A stretch of DNA of 64,000 nucleotides from Nesterenkonia sphaerica (GTDB taxonomy: Bacteria > Actinomycetota > Actinomycetes > Actinomycetales > Micrococcaceae), in the NCBI RefSeq assembly GCF_005771565.1, contig NZ_VAWA01000013.1, positions 1-64,000 on the forward strand, read 5' to 3'. The position numbers and the translations under genes are program-made. This document shows, one piece after another, positions 22,707 to 33,303 of the stretch (position 1 is the first letter of the stretch; each line of letters starts with the position of its first letter). Below the pieces are notes generated by a model. It was not told the origin of the DNA. It did not search any database and saw only the letters and a list, made by a program, of their open reading frames with translations.

Positions 22707-23567
22707 TCACTCCTCGAGGGTGTCGGCAAGGCGGCCCACCACTGCTGCGATTTCGGGGCCGAACATGCGAGTGTCATTGTGGTCTGCTGCGGGGATCACC
22801 TCATGCTCCACCAGGTTCGGCGCTGCTTCGGCGACGTCGGCGCTGAGGTGGCTGGGGACCACGGAGTCGCGCTCGGCACGGATGACAGAGATCGGGACCT
22901 GGGTCTGGGAGACATGGTGAATCACCGGGAAATCATCACGCAGAATGGTGCGCACCGGTAGCCAGGGATAGTGTGTGCGGCCGACGTCGGCCAGGTCAGT
23001 GAACGGGGAGCGAAACACCGCGGCTGCTGGCGGATGCTTGGACAGCAGACCCGCGATCACGCCACCGCCGATGGACTCTCCGAAGTAGATGGTGCGTTCG
23101 GGCGGATAACCCTGGTCCCGGAGCGCCTCGACAGCAGCTGCGCCGTCACGCAGGAGGCCCTCCTCGCTCGGGGTGCCCGGATTGGTGCTGTAGCCGCGGT
23201 AGTCCAGGACCAGCACTGCGAAGCCTTCCTCCTGCAGGGCGTCGGCCAAGCCAGCCCGTGATTCGCGGTTGCCGCCGTTACCCGGGGCCATCAGGACTGC
23301 GAAGTCTCGGTCCTCTGCGGAGGGATCGGCTGGGGCGAACCAGGCACCGAGGGAGAGGCCGTCAGAGGTCTCCAGGGTGAGGTCCTCACCCTCGGTGAGC
23401 ATTGCCGCAGCTGAGGGGACCTCCGAGGTGTCCGGAAAGTAGATCAGCGAGCGTTGAAGAAGCCAGAGCGCGCCGATCACCAGCACGGCGGCAACAACCA
23501 CCCCAGCTGCGCCGAAAAAAATCCTCCGGCTGCTGCGGCGGACGAGGGACGGACCAGAAGGTGCCAT
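22707..23567 (-). CDS. Alpha/beta hydrolase, membrane-anchored
   Basis: 286 residues. After a short basic start, one membrane segment (about 18-40) anchors an alpha/beta hydrolase domain. VLMAPGNGGNRES forms the oxyanion region, VLDYRGYSTNPG the next strand, YFGESIGGG the nucleophile elbow (GxSxG), and the C-terminal EVIPAADHND the catalytic His. It resembles the BEM46/YqkD-type hydrolases facing outside or the membrane. Substrate unknown. ATG at 23567 is preferred over a start at 23705. Convergent with the efflux gene. Confidence 0.85.
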   Translation of the reverse strand: MAPSGPSLVRRSSRRIFFGAAGVVVAAVLVIGALWLLQRSLIYFPDTSEVPSAAAMLTEGEDLTLETSDGLSLGAWFAPADPSAEDRDFAVLMAPGNGGNRESRAGLADALQEEGFAVLVLDYRGYSTNPGTPSEEGLLRDGAAAVEALRDQGYPPERTIYFGESIGGGVIAGLLSKHPPAAAVFRSPFTDLADVGRTHYPWLPVRTILRDDFPVIHHVSQTQVPISVIRAERDSVVPSHLSADVAEAAPNLVEHEVIPAADHNDTRMFGPEIAAVVGRLADTLEE

Positions 23568-23836
23568 GACCCCATCGTCGCCGATGAGGGCCGTGGGGGG
23601 CGACCCGATTGCGTATAGGACTGAAGTGTGGCCAGGGGTGGGGTGTGCCAGGCAGTGAGGTGGGCGGGGAGAAAGTGAACGCAGAAGAAGGGGACCAGCC
23701 CGCACCGAGCTGGTCCCCTTCCAGCGAGCGGTGTCACTCGCTGTGTCGCACCCAAGTGCTTTGAAGCTTACCCTGAGCTTTTCTGATTACGCAACATCGA
23801 TATTGCGGAATGTGCAATGCGGTACCGTCAGTACTG
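23568..23836. other. Divergent intergenic region with two adjacent hairpins
   Basis: About 270 bases between the hydrolase (minus) and the TPP riboswitch (plus). It holds a 13-bp stem GAAGGGGACCAGC/GCTGGTCCCCTTC at 23687-23721 and, directly after it, CAGCGAG/CTCGCTG at 23723-23744. No gene is visible. See the terminator-like entry. Confidence 0.6.
23687..23744. terminator. Strong double hairpin of unclear role
   Basis: Two stem-loops in series: a perfect 13-bp stem with a 9-base loop, then a 7-bp stem. Read on the minus strand the larger stem is followed by CTTCTTCTGCGTT, weakly like a terminator tail, and would sit in the leader of the hydrolase gene (attenuator or end of a small RNA). Read on the plus strand there is no T tract. 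Confidence 0.45.
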
Positions 23837-23930
23837 TCCGAGGGGAGCTTCCGGGCAGAAGCTGAGATCGCGCCGGACGCAGGCGCGGAACCCTATGAAC
23901 CTGACGCGGCTCATACCGCCGGAGGGAAAG
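23837..23930 (+). promoter_or_regulatory. TPP riboswitch (THI element)
   Basis: The conserved blocks occur in order: GGGGAGC (23842), GCTGAGA (23861), ACCCTATGAACCTGA (about 23890-23904) and CATACCGCCGGAGGGA (about 23912-23927). These are the hallmarks of the thiamine pyrophosphate aptamer. The last helix runs directly into the ribosome site AAAGGA of tenA, ten bases before its ATG, so ligand binding probably blocks translation initiation. No separate terminator hairpin is visible after the aptamer. Confidence 0.92.
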
Positions 23931-23939
23931 GAACGTCCG

Positions 23940-24608
23940 ATGACCCTGTTTCAGCGCCTAAAAAAAGCCGCCGACGACGAGTGGGCCGCCTATACTCATC
24001 ACGACTTTGTCCGCCAGCTGGAAGCCGGCACTCTGCCGCCGGAGGCGTTCCGGAACTACCTGATCCAGGACTACCTGTTCCTCATCCAGTTCGCCCGGGC
24101 CTACGCCTTGGCGGCCTATAAGGGCCGGACCCTGGCCGACGTCACCCAAGGCCTGCGCGGGCTGTCTGCCTCAGTCGAAGAGACAGAGCTGCATGTACGG
24201 CTCTGCGCACGATGGGGGATCAGCCGCGAGGACATGGAGGCCACACCCGAGCACCCGGCGACAGTGGCCTACACCCGGTACGTGCTGGACGCTGGCAACC
24301 GCGGCGACCTACTGGACCTTCATGTCGCACTGGCTCCGTGCGTGGTCGGCTATGCGGAAATCGGGGCCCGGTTGCAGCCGGTGCTCGATGACCACCCCGA
24401 TCACCCCTACGCCGAGTGGATCGCGGAGTATGCTTCCGAGCAGTCGCAGCAGCTGGCAGCGGACGCCGTGGCCGAGCTCGACTCGCTGGGGGCACGCTTC
24501 CTTCCGGAAGCTCGCTTTGGCGAGGTGGCCGAGACGTTTGCCACGGCCACACGTATGGAGTCGGCGTTCTGGCAGATGGGACTGGAGTTGGCTGACGCTG
24601 AGCGCTGA
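23940..24608 (+). CDS. tenA: Aminopyrimidine aminohydrolase/thiaminase II
   Basis: Recycles thiamine breakdown products by hydrolysing aminopyrimidines to HMP. 222 residues, all-helical TenA family. YLIQDYLFLIQFARAYA (40-56) contains the substrate Asp, LAPCVVGYAEIG (131-142) the catalytic Cys134, and the C-terminal ESAFWQMGLEL is typical. The start ATG follows the TPP riboswitch and AAAGGA; a longer open frame begins inside the riboswitch and is rejected. It is the only thiamine gene in the window; the next gene looks unrelated. Confidence 0.94.
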   Translation: MTLFQRLKKAADDEWAAYTHHDFVRQLEAGTLPPEAFRNYLIQDYLFLIQFARAYALAAYKGRTLADVTQGLRGLSASVEETELHVRLCARWGISREDMEATPEHPATVAYTRYVLDAGNRGDLLDLHVALAPCVVGYAEIGARLQPVLDDHPDHPYAEWIAEYASEQSQQLAADAVAELDSLGARFLPEARFGEVAETFATATRMESAFWQMGLELADAER

Positions 24609-24677
24609 CCAAGGCGGTGAGCAGGGCGATGAGTGGGAGTTCAGGAATAGTTCCCACCTGTGACTGTTGTGCAGGGT

Positions 24678-25367
24678 ATGGCTGATCAGCGAAAAGTTGT
24701 CATTATCGGCGGGCACGGCAAAATCGCTCTGCTGGCCGCACCCAAACTTGTGGACGCCGGATTCACAGTGGAGTCCATCATTCGCAAGCCGGAGCAGCGG
24801 AGCGAGGTGGAGGCCACGGGAGCCTCTGCCGTGGTTCTTGACGTCGAACACGCTACTACTGATGAGCTGCAGGACGCCTTCGCCGGCGCCTGGGCCGTGG
24901 TATTTTCTGCCGGTGCTGGCGGCGGCAATCCCGCGCGAACCAAAGCCGTTGACCAGGAAGCTGCCATCCGTAGTATGGAGGCCGCCGGCGCAGCCGGGGT
25001 ACGACGGTACGTCATGGTCTCCTATGCTCGGTCTGAGGTGGATATTCACCACCTTGACCCGCAGAGTTCCTTCTATCCCTACGCCGCGGCCAAGCATCAG
25101 GCGGACAACTACCTGCGCCACACCGAGCTGGACTACACCATTTTGGGGCCCGGAACGCTGACCACCGAGCCGGCCTCGGGGAAGATCACTGTGGTAGACG
25201 CTGAGGCTGCGGCACGAGCCAGCTCCGCCGGTGGTGCAGAAGCAGTGGCGACCTCACGGGGGAATGTGGCAGAAGTGATTGCTCATGTTCTCACTACTGA
25301 TGCCGCGCGCCGCAGAACCGTCAACTTCTTTGACGGAGAAACCCCGATTGCTGAAGCCATTCGCTGA
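24678..25367 (+). CDS. NAD(P)-binding atypical SDR (NmrA/YwnB-like)
   Basis: 229 residues with the N-terminal dinucleotide fold KVVIIGGHGKIALLAAPKL (GxxGxxA type), VVLDVEHATTDEL after the third strand, and YVMVSYARS where classical SDRs carry their Ser/Tyr. It resembles the YwnB/YhfK group of atypical short-chain reductases, usually with oxidative-stress-linked or unknown roles. ATG 24678 is used; GTG 24660 is possible. It follows tenA by 69 bases on the same strand but I see no functional link. Confidence 0.85.
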   Translation: MADQRKVVIIGGHGKIALLAAPKLVDAGFTVESIIRKPEQRSEVEATGASAVVLDVEHATTDELQDAFAGAWAVVFSAGAGGGNPARTKAVDQEAAIRSMEAAGAAGVRRYVMVSYARSEVDIHHLDPQSSFYPYAAAKHQADNYLRHTELDYTILGPGTLTTEPASGKITVVDAEAAARASSAGGAEAVATSRGNVAEVIAHVLTTDAARRRTVNFFDGETPIAEAIR

Positions 25368-25410
25368 GTTGGGTCACTCACTCTCCGAGTGCTAAGCTTC
25401 TGTGGTTTCC

Positions 25411-25487
25411 GGATCTGTAGCTCAGTTGGTTAGAGCGCACGCTTCACACGCGTGAGGTCGATGGTTCGAGTCCATTCAGATCCACCA
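25411..25487 (+). tRNA. tRNA-Val (anticodon CAC)
   Basis: Acceptor strands GGATCTG and CAGATCC pair fully; the anticodon stem-loop CACGC-TTCACAC-GCGTG gives CAC, reading GTG. T arm with GGTTCGAGTCC. The CCA is encoded. 77 bases. Confidence 0.97.
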
Positions 25488-25598
25488 CCGGGACGTTCTG
25501 TCCCTTGCAGGCTGGCTCTCAGACTGTAGGTTTTTACTGTGCCAGGCCCATTTTTTGGACGAAACCTGAGTGTCTTTGTCTTGTCTGCGGGAGGTGTC

Positions 25599-27602
25599 AT
25601 GCCGGAGCGAGGAGCGCGTGCCACGGGGTCTGCGCGAGCCGAGCACGCCGAGACAGCGGCGCACCGCACTGCTCCCATTGACCCAGTTATCAAGGGGCCC
25701 ACCACCGACACCAGCATGATCCCGGTGGTCCGGCCCGCAGACGTGGAGCCGGAGGAGCAGGATGAAGGTTTCATCAAGAACCTCACCGGCTCCATCGCCG
25801 CCTCCTGGGCGGCCGCGGGTGAGGACCCCTACCTGGAGTGGGAGGAATACGACGCCGCGGCGGCCGCGCGCGCTGCGCAAGAGGCTGCCGCCGAGGAAGC
25901 TGATTCCACCCGGCACACCTTCACCGATGACTTTTCCCTGGCGGACACCGGAGAGCCTCCCACACTGACTTCTGCGCTGCCGGTGGTCGAACCGGAGGGC
26001 CCCGCACCCACTCACCCGGTGGCTCTGTCCGGACCGGTGTCCCTTCCCCCCGTCACCGGACCATCCTCACCGATTCCTGAGGTGGGCTCCGATGAGCCCA
26101 TACGGCGTCGCCCCGTGTTGAGTCCCTCCTGGCTCCGTCCCCGGGTGCGCCAGGGCGGAAAGACTTCTGCGCTGCTGAACCGCACTGTCTTCGACCGTCG
26201 GGTCAGCCCGCAGTTCGTCTTCAACAAGATCATGCAGACCGAGAGCCCCAAGACCGCGGAGCAGTCCATTGTGGACAGGCTGCAGGGCACGCCCTTCCAG
26301 CACACCGTCCAGGGCGAGGTGCACGAAGGGCTCGACGAGCTCGAGACCATGAGCTTCGTGCTTGACTTGGGTGAAGCACTTTTCCGCTACGGCGCCGGAG
26401 CGTTGGAGGTGGAAACTTCAATCATCGCGGTCACTACGGCGTTCGGGATGAAAAACACCGACGCCGACATCACCAACCAGTCCATCAGCCTGAATTGGGC
26501 CCCGGAGGGGAAGATTCCCTATTCGCGGGTGCGTGTGGTGCGGTCCTGGTCCCAGAATTTCCAGGCGCTCGCCGCCGTGCACCGGTTGGTCGCAGACGTG
26601 ACCTCGGGGCGGCTCACCCGGTCTGAGGCTGAAGCTGAGCTGAAGGACATTACCCGGCAGCCCAAACCGTACCCGCGGTGGTTGGTCACGTTCAGCGGCG
26701 CCCTGTTCGCCAGTCTCTTCGCAAGCTACTTGGGTGCACCGATTCTGGATGCGGCGGCGGGGTTTGCGGCGACGCTGCTGGTGATGTGGACTGCTCGCCA
26801 GCTCACGCTGTGGCGGGTGCCGGAATTCTTCACGCTGGCCGGCGGGGGGTTTGCGGCCTCGGCGTTCGCCATGACTGCCTTCGCGCTGGATGCCAACATC
26901 ACGCCCTCTATGGTCACCGCAGGAGGCTTGATGATCCTGCTGCCCAGTGTGCGGATTGTGGGGGCGATCCAGGACGCGATCAACGGTTTTCCCATGACGG
27001 CCGCAGGGCGGCTGGTCTCCACGATGATCGCCTTTGCCGGTATGACGGCGGGAATCATGGCGGCAGTCGTGACCGCGGAGAGACTGGGAATCGTCCAGAC
27101 AGAATTGGCGCAGGGGCTCACCCGCATTTACCCGGCACCGGTCCTCATTCTGTTGGTCTTCTTCGCCTGCAGTGCCGCGGCGATTGTGGAGCAGACCCGG
27201 CCGGCACTCATCCTCCCCACCGGTGCTGTGGGAGCCTTGGGATTCTGCGCGCTGTACCTGGCTGAGCTCTCCGGCCTGGGGGACCGGTTCACCCCTGTGG
27301 TGGGCGGGTTTGTGGTGGGTGCGCTGGGTCGGGTGGTCGCGCTGCGGCTGGGCGCGCCACAGCTTGTCGTGGCGGTGCCCGCCATGATGTTCATGCTCCC
27401 GGGCCTCATGGTCTTCCGCGGGATGTACCAGATCGCGATCGAGAACACCGCAGGATCCATGATGGGCGGGCTGTTTGAGCTGTTCAACGCGCTGATCATG
27501 ATCATGGCCATTGCTGCCGGCATTGTGCTCGGCGACGTCGTAATGCGGCGGTTCACCTCAAAACTGGAGTCCAACGAGCGGGCGAATGCGCGCAGACGCT
27601 GA
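25599..27602 (+). CDS. thrE: Threonine/serine exporter family protein (ThrE-like)
   Basis: 667 residues. The first ~200 are acidic, Pro/Ala-rich and probably disordered. Then comes a ThrE domain (about 220-470: FVLDLGEALFRYGAGALEVE opens it, then the AFGMKNTDADIT region and five hydrophobic segments) and a second ThrE_2-type membrane domain (about 490-650). Corynebacterium ThrE exports threonine and serine with proton-motive force. ATG 25599 has GGGAGGT eight bases upstream; GTG 25539 is a weaker alternative. The long N-terminal extension is the notable point. Monocistronic. Confidence 0.9.
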   Translation: MPERGARATGSARAEHAETAAHRTAPIDPVIKGPTTDTSMIPVVRPADVEPEEQDEGFIKNLTGSIAASWAAAGEDPYLEWEEYDAAAAARAAQEAAAEEADSTRHTFTDDFSLADTGEPPTLTSALPVVEPEGPAPTHPVALSGPVSLPPVTGPSSPIPEVGSDEPIRRRPVLSPSWLRPRVRQGGKTSALLNRTVFDRRVSPQFVFNKIMQTESPKTAEQSIVDRLQGTPFQHTVQGEVHEGLDELETMSFVLDLGEALFRYGAGALEVETSIIAVTTAFGMKNTDADITNQSISLNWAPEGKIPYSRVRVVRSWSQNFQALAAVHRLVADVTSGRLTRSEAEAELKDITRQPKPYPRWLVTFSGALFASLFASYLGAPILDAAAGFAATLLVMWTARQLTLWRVPEFFTLAGGGFAASAFAMTAFALDANITPSMVTAGGLMILLPSVRIVGAIQDAINGFPMTAAGRLVSTMIAFAGMTAGIMAAVVTAERLGIVQTELAQGLTRIYPAPVLILLVFFACSAAAIVEQTRPALILPTGAVGALGFCALYLAELSGLGDRFTPVVGGFVVGALGRVVALRLGAPQLVVAVPAMMFMLPGLMVFRGMYQIAIENTAGSMMGGLFELFNALIMIMAIAAGIVLGDVVMRRFTSKLESNERANARRR

Positions 27603-27725
27603 CCGGTGGACACCGCGGGCCCCGATGCCGCGCCCTGCCTGACCCGCCTGCCGGTGCACTCATTGGCCGATTCTGCCGATCGACGGGGACTGAGCAGCCC
27701 GATTCAGCGGCATATTCGGCCAGTC

Positions 27726-28430
27726 TCAGCCTCGCGGGGCGCCTGGCAGCTGCCAATCGACCGGTGCAGCCCCTAGCCGCTGCAGCGCATCATTGGTGCG
27801 GCTGAACGGCCGCGAGCCGAAGAACCCCCGTGACGCGGAGAGCGGAGACGGATGGGCTGAGACGATTGTCTCGGTATGCGCGCCAGTGCTCAGCAACGGC
27901 TGCAGCTGCCGGGCCTGGGCGCCCCACAGGATCGAGACCAGAGGTCTGCCGGAGGTGGCCAGCGCACGCACGGCGGCCTCTGTGACCGCTTCCCATCCGA
28001 TCCCACGGTGCGAGCCCGGAGCGCCGGCCTCCACAGTGAGTACCCGGTTGAGCATCAGCACGCCCTGACGCGCCCAATGCGTCAGGTCCCCGTGCGGGCT
28101 CGGCGGGATCCCGAGGTCGCTGTGCAGCTCCTTGAATATGTTCCCCAGAGACCGGGGCAGAGGGCTGACCTCTGCGGCCACGGCGAACGACATCCCGATG
28201 GGATGCCCCGGCGTCGGGTAGGGGTCCTGGCCGACGATCAGCACCCGGACCTCGTCGAATGGCTGCCGAAAGACCCGCAGCACATCTGCCGGAGCGGGCA
28301 GGATATGGTCTCCGCGCCGGCGCCGAGCTCTCATCTCTTCCGCGAGCGCGGCGAACTGCGGCTCCGCTGGCCTCAGGGCATGTTCCCAGCCGGGGTCCAA
28401 TGGCTGCAGCAGGTTCGCAAAGGCACTCAC
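27726..28430 (-). CDS. ung: Uracil-DNA glycosylase
   Basis: Removes uracil from DNA as the first step of base-excision repair. 234 residues. [17 protein letters not shown] (64-80) holds the catalytic Asp of family 1, [14 protein letters not shown] the uracil-binding Asn, and [19 protein letters not shown] the DNA-intercalation loop with the His. GTG at 28430 is chosen because GGGGTGG precedes it and because the family starts shortly before LDPGWEHAL; the frame is open further but overlaps the divergent gene. Confidence 0.95.
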   Translation of the reverse strand: MSAFANLLQPLDPGWEHALRPAEPQFAALAEEMRARRRRGDHILPAPADVLRVFRQPFDEVRVLIVGQDPYPTPGHPIGMSFAVAAEVSPLPRSLGNIFKELHSDLGIPPSPHGDLTHWARQGVLMLNRVLTVEAGAPGSHRGIGWEAVTEAAVRALATSGRPLVSILWGAQARQLQPLLSTGAHTETIVSAHPSPLSASRGFFGSRPFSRTNDALQRLGAAPVDWQLPGAPRG

Positions 28431-28513
28431 ACCACCCCAGGGTAGACGACGCACACGCAGCAGAGCGTGCGGATATGCCACTGGGGGTCCGGGCGCGCCC
28501 GTAGTATGGAGGG

Positions 28514-29155
28514 ATGAGCCAGTTCTCCCATGATGAGTTTGACGAGGTGCAGCCCTACCGGCGGGATGAAGTCGGTAAGCATCGCGCTGCCGGTGCACCC
28601 GCCGCCGCGGCGGGCTCGGCTGCCTCCTCGGGAATGCTGAAGTGGATCGGTCTGGCGGTGGTCGCCGTGCTCCTGATTGCGGCAGCGGGCTGGTTTATCA
28701 CCAGAGACGCCGACGACGACGCCCCCGTTGCTGAGGAGCAGGACACCGCAGATGAGGGTGAGGCTGCGGAGACAGACGATGAGGCCGAGGGCGACGGCAA
28801 CGGCGACGAAGGCGCAGATGAGGGCGAGGCCGACGAAAACGGGGAGGCTGAGGAGGACGCACCTGCCTCAGGTCTGAGTGACGATCACCCGGTGCGCGCG
28901 GTCAATGCCGGGGCTCCCGACGGTTCTGCCAGTCAGCTCAGCTCCGAGCTGAACGACCTCGGACTCGATGTGCAGCAGTCCATCGACTGGGACTTCGCCA
29001 ACTGGGGCACCCCCAACACTCCACAGGTGATGTACCCCAGTGAAGAGCAGCAGGAGCTGGCTGAAGCGATCGCCGAGGAGCTCGACATCGACATCGTCTC
29101 CCAGGACGGCAGCTGGCAGACAATTGTGGTGATCGTCGGACCCGACTACCAGTAG
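28514..29155 (+). CDS. LytR C-terminal domain protein, membrane-anchored
   Basis: 213 residues: a cytoplasmic start, one membrane segment (about 42-62), a very acidic linker of Asp, Glu, Ala and Gly (about 65-120), and an external LytR_C domain (about 125-213; [16 protein letters not shown], then [20 protein letters not shown]). LytR_C domains are found at the end of LCP wall-polymer ligases and as stand-alone proteins of unknown role. ATG at 28514 has GGAGGG just upstream. It precedes groEL but is separated from it by the CIRCE region. Confidence 0.87.
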   Translation: MSQFSHDEFDEVQPYRRDEVGKHRAAGAPAAAAGSAASSGMLKWIGLAVVAVLLIAAAGWFITRDADDDAPVAEEQDTADEGEAAETDDEAEGDGNGDEGADEGEADENGEAEEDAPASGLSDDHPVRAVNAGAPDGSASQLSSELNDLGLDVQQSIDWDFANWGTPNTPQVMYPSEEQQELAEAIAEELDIDIVSQDGSWQTIVVIVGPDYQ

Positions 29156-29179
29156 CCATCCTCAGGCGGCCCTGATCTT

Positions 29180-29206
29180 CTTGCACTCTCAGCCGCAGAG
29201 TGCTAA
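29180..29206. promoter_or_regulatory. CIRCE element 1 (HrcA site) upstream of groEL
   Basis: CTTGCACTC-N9-GAGTGCTAA against the consensus TTAGCACTC-N9-GAGTGCTAA: right half perfect, left half with two differences. HrcA repressor binds this element and releases it on heat shock. Confidence 0.85.
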
Positions 29207-29214
29207 AAATTGTC

Positions 29215-29241
29215 TTAGCACTCTCATGATGAGACTGCTAA
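29215..29241. promoter_or_regulatory. CIRCE element 2 (HrcA site) upstream of groEL
   Basis: TTAGCACTC-N9-GACTGCTAA: left half perfect, right half with one difference. Only eight bases separate it from element 1, giving centre spacing of 35 bases. Two adjacent elements suggest tight HrcA repression. Confidence 0.92.
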
Positions 29242-29258
29242 GACGAACCATCAGGTGA

Positions 29259-31085
<1,827 letters not shown>

Positions 31086-31099
31086 TCCGCCCCCTCTCC

Positions 31100-31142
31100 A
31101 GAGAAAAAGCCCGCAGGCAAGCCGCCTGCGGGCTTTTTCTCT
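31100..31142. terminator. Bidirectional intrinsic terminator after groEL
   Basis: AGAGAAAAAGCCCGCAGGC pairs with GCCTGCGGGCTTTTTCTCT over 19 bp with a five-base loop, with A and T tracts on the two sides. It serves groEL and the convergent WXG100 gene. Confidence 0.95.
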
Positions 31143-31148
31143 GCTCGC

Positions 31149-31439
31149 TCACCGTCCGAACATCCGCGCGTTTGCCAGCTCCGTCTCCTCATAGTGGGAG
31201 GACGCCGCAGACATCGCTTGTCGGACTCCGGCCAGGGACTGCTCCACCTGCACCTGGGTGGCACGCCACTGGGTCAGCACTTCCTGGAATGCTCCGGAAG
31301 CGGCGCCCTTCCACGTCTCCTGCAGTTGGCGAAGCTGACCCTCCATGGAACTGACATCGGACTGAATGCGGCTCAGGGTAGCCTCGACAGTGCCTGATTT
31401 CGCCATGAGGTCACCGGTGTCGATCTGAAATATCGCCAT
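31149..31439 (-). CDS. WXG100-family protein (type VII secretion substrate-like)
   Basis: 96 residues, fully helical, with Trp43-Lys-Gly45 in the hairpin turn between two amphipathic helices: the WXG100 fold of EsxA/EsxB. Such proteins leave the cell as dimers by type VII (Ess/ESX) secretion. No second WXG100 gene, EccC ATPase or other secretion part is in the window, so it may be a homodimer or be secreted by a system encoded elsewhere. The YxxxD/E-type export signal is not clear; the tail has SSHYEETE. AAAGGA precedes the ATG. Confidence 0.9.
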   Translation of the reverse strand: MAIFQIDTGDLMAKSGTVEATLSRIQSDVSSMEGQLRQLQETWKGAASGAFQEVLTQWRATQVQVEQSLAGVRQAMSAASSHYEETELANARMFGR

Positions 31440-31613
31440 GGGTCATGTCCTTTCCTGCGTAGGGATACGAAAGGACATCAGGTGTGTCCCTTCCGCTTCC
31501 TACGGTAGGGACAGGCACCACGTGGCATCTGACCCAGGCTCCTCCCGTGGGGGTCCCGGCGCGTCGCTCAGCGCAGTCCCGCCGGTGGGGAAAACTCTGC
31601 GGCCCCTGGCGTC

Positions 31614-33206
31614 TCAGCTGTCGTGAGCACCCCGGGCCGCCATGCGAAACTGCTCCAGTTCCTCTTCGGTGAGCTCTTCCTCGTGCTCGTCGTCGGAGCT
31701 GAAAGTGTCATCAGTCGGAAGTCGCAGGGTCATCGTCGCCCCGCCGCCGGGTGTCTCAGAGTGGCGGACGCTGCCGCCGTGCTGAGCAGCGATAGCGGCG
31801 CAGATCGCCAGCCCCAAGCCGGTGCCGCCGGTCTCACGCTGCCGTGAGGAGTCAGCCCGGTAGAAGCGCTCAAAAATCTTGTCCGCATCCTCCGGGTCGA
31901 TACCTTCACCATGGTCGCGCACCTGCAGCACGGACTCGGCCGCGCCGTCGTCCAGGCTTTCCGTACCCACCGCGAGCTCCATGGGCGTGCCCTCGGGAGT
32001 GTAGCGCAGTGCGTTGGTCACCAGGTTCGTCACAATCTGACGGATGCGGCCCTCGTCACCGATCACCGGAGCAGGTGAGGGGGAGCCGCCGTCGAGCCCG
32101 ATAACTTTCACCTCTCGCTCTGGGGCGTTGACCGTCATGTCCATGACGGCTTCATGGGCCAGGATGTTCAGGTCAAGAGGTTTCAGCTCTGGTGCGCGCT
32201 GCTCATTGAGCCTGGCCAGGGTCAACATATCCTCCACCAGCTGGCCCAGCCGGGTGGCCTCAGACTCAATGCGGCCCATCGCCGTGCCCACCGCCTCGGG
32301 ATTGTCATTGAGGCCCCCCTGCCGGTACAGCTCCGAGAAGCCCCGGATGGTCACCAGGGGGGTGCGCAGCTCGTGCGAGGCGTCCTGGATGAAGCGGCGC
32401 ATCTTTTCCTCGGAGGCTTCCTTCTGCGCGAACGCCACCTCGATGTGCTCCAGCATCACATTCAGCGCTGTGGCCATCCGCCCGATCTCGGTCTCCGGAG
32501 GGGCGGTGGTGTGCACCCGCTGAGAGAAATCCCCGCCGGCGATGGCCGCGGCCGTCTTCTCCACGCGCAGCAGCGGCCGGAAGGCACGAGTGGTCAGGGA
32601 GTAGGCGATGATGGAGGCTCCCAAGGTGGCCAGCAGGCCGATGGTCGCCACGAGGAAGCTCGCACGTTCCACCGAGGTCTCCACGCTTTCCAGGGGCAGC
32701 GCGATGATGACCGACTCCTCACCGTGCATCAAGTGGTGAGCTTGGACGCGGAAACCCCGGGAGTTCTCCTGGGTCCCAGGAACGTTAAAGGACTCGTGAC
32801 CGAGCTCGGCCGCCTCATCTGGGGTCAGTTGCGGGATCTGGGGGACGTCGGCGGTCTCCATATTGCTGGCGCGCAACGACAGGCCCGGGACAGGGTCGCC
32901 GTTCTCATCGAGCATCCAACCGTAGAACCTAAAAATAGATTGGAACTCCGCCCACGTGGGCCGAGTATCTTCCTGATCATCCTCGAACTCATCAGAGCGG
33001 ATGTCATAGAAATAGTTCGCCAACGCCTGAGCATTGCTTCGGAGGTCCTCATCCATGTTCCGCAGCAGCTCCTGCCGGTACAGCGACGCGGAGACAAAAG
33101 TGGTGACCACCAGCGTCAGCAGCAGCAGACCCGAGGTGATGGTGACCAGTTGGCTTCGCAGAGAGGTTCTCCGCCAGGCTCGTGAGATCGCGGAGAGCAG
33201 ACGCAT
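31614..33206 (-). CDS. Sensor histidine kinase (HAMP, HisKA, HATPase)
   Basis: 530 residues. Membrane segments at about 22-43 and 183-204 enclose an extracellular sensor of ~140 residues. HAMP follows (205-260), then HisKA with phospho-acceptor His278 in DASHELRTPL and the ATP-binding lobe (N box TNLVTNALRYTPEG, G1 VRDHGEGI, G2 TGGTGLGLAIC). It is the partner of the response regulator encoded just upstream on the same strand (97-base gap). The signal is unknown. The pair resembles the TrcRS/TcrXY group of mycobacteria; no more precise name is justified. Confidence 0.93.
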   Translation of the reverse strand: MRLLSAISRAWRRTSLRSQLVTITSGLLLLTLVVTTFVSASLYRQELLRNMDEDLRSNAQALANYFYDIRSDEFEDDQEDTRPTWAEFQSIFRFYGWMLDENGDPVPGLSLRASNMETADVPQIPQLTPDEAAELGHESFNVPGTQENSRGFRVQAHHLMHGEESVIIALPLESVETSVERASFLVATIGLLATLGASIIAYSLTTRAFRPLLRVEKTAAAIAGGDFSQRVHTTAPPETEIGRMATALNVMLEHIEVAFAQKEASEEKMRRFIQDASHELRTPLVTIRGFSELYRQGGLNDNPEAVGTAMGRIESEATRLGQLVEDMLTLARLNEQRAPELKPLDLNILAHEAVMDMTVNAPEREVKVIGLDGGSPSPAPVIGDEGRIRQIVTNLVTNALRYTPEGTPMELAVGTESLDDGAAESVLQVRDHGEGIDPEDADKIFERFYRADSSRQRETGGTGLGLAICAAIAAQHGGSVRHSETPGGGATMTLRLPTDDTFSSDDEHEEELTEEELEQFRMAARGAHDS

Positions 33207-33303
33207 AACTACGAGTTTATGCCCCGGGGCGAATCGATGGTGACTGCCAGCGGTAATGGCTGGCGGTCACTGCTCCGGGCAAGCGCCCTGCTGTCAGGCG
33301 TCG

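Noticed and set aside
32154-33185. 343-codon frame opposite the sensor kinase
   Set aside because: Shadow frame caused by high G+C; composition is not protein-like.
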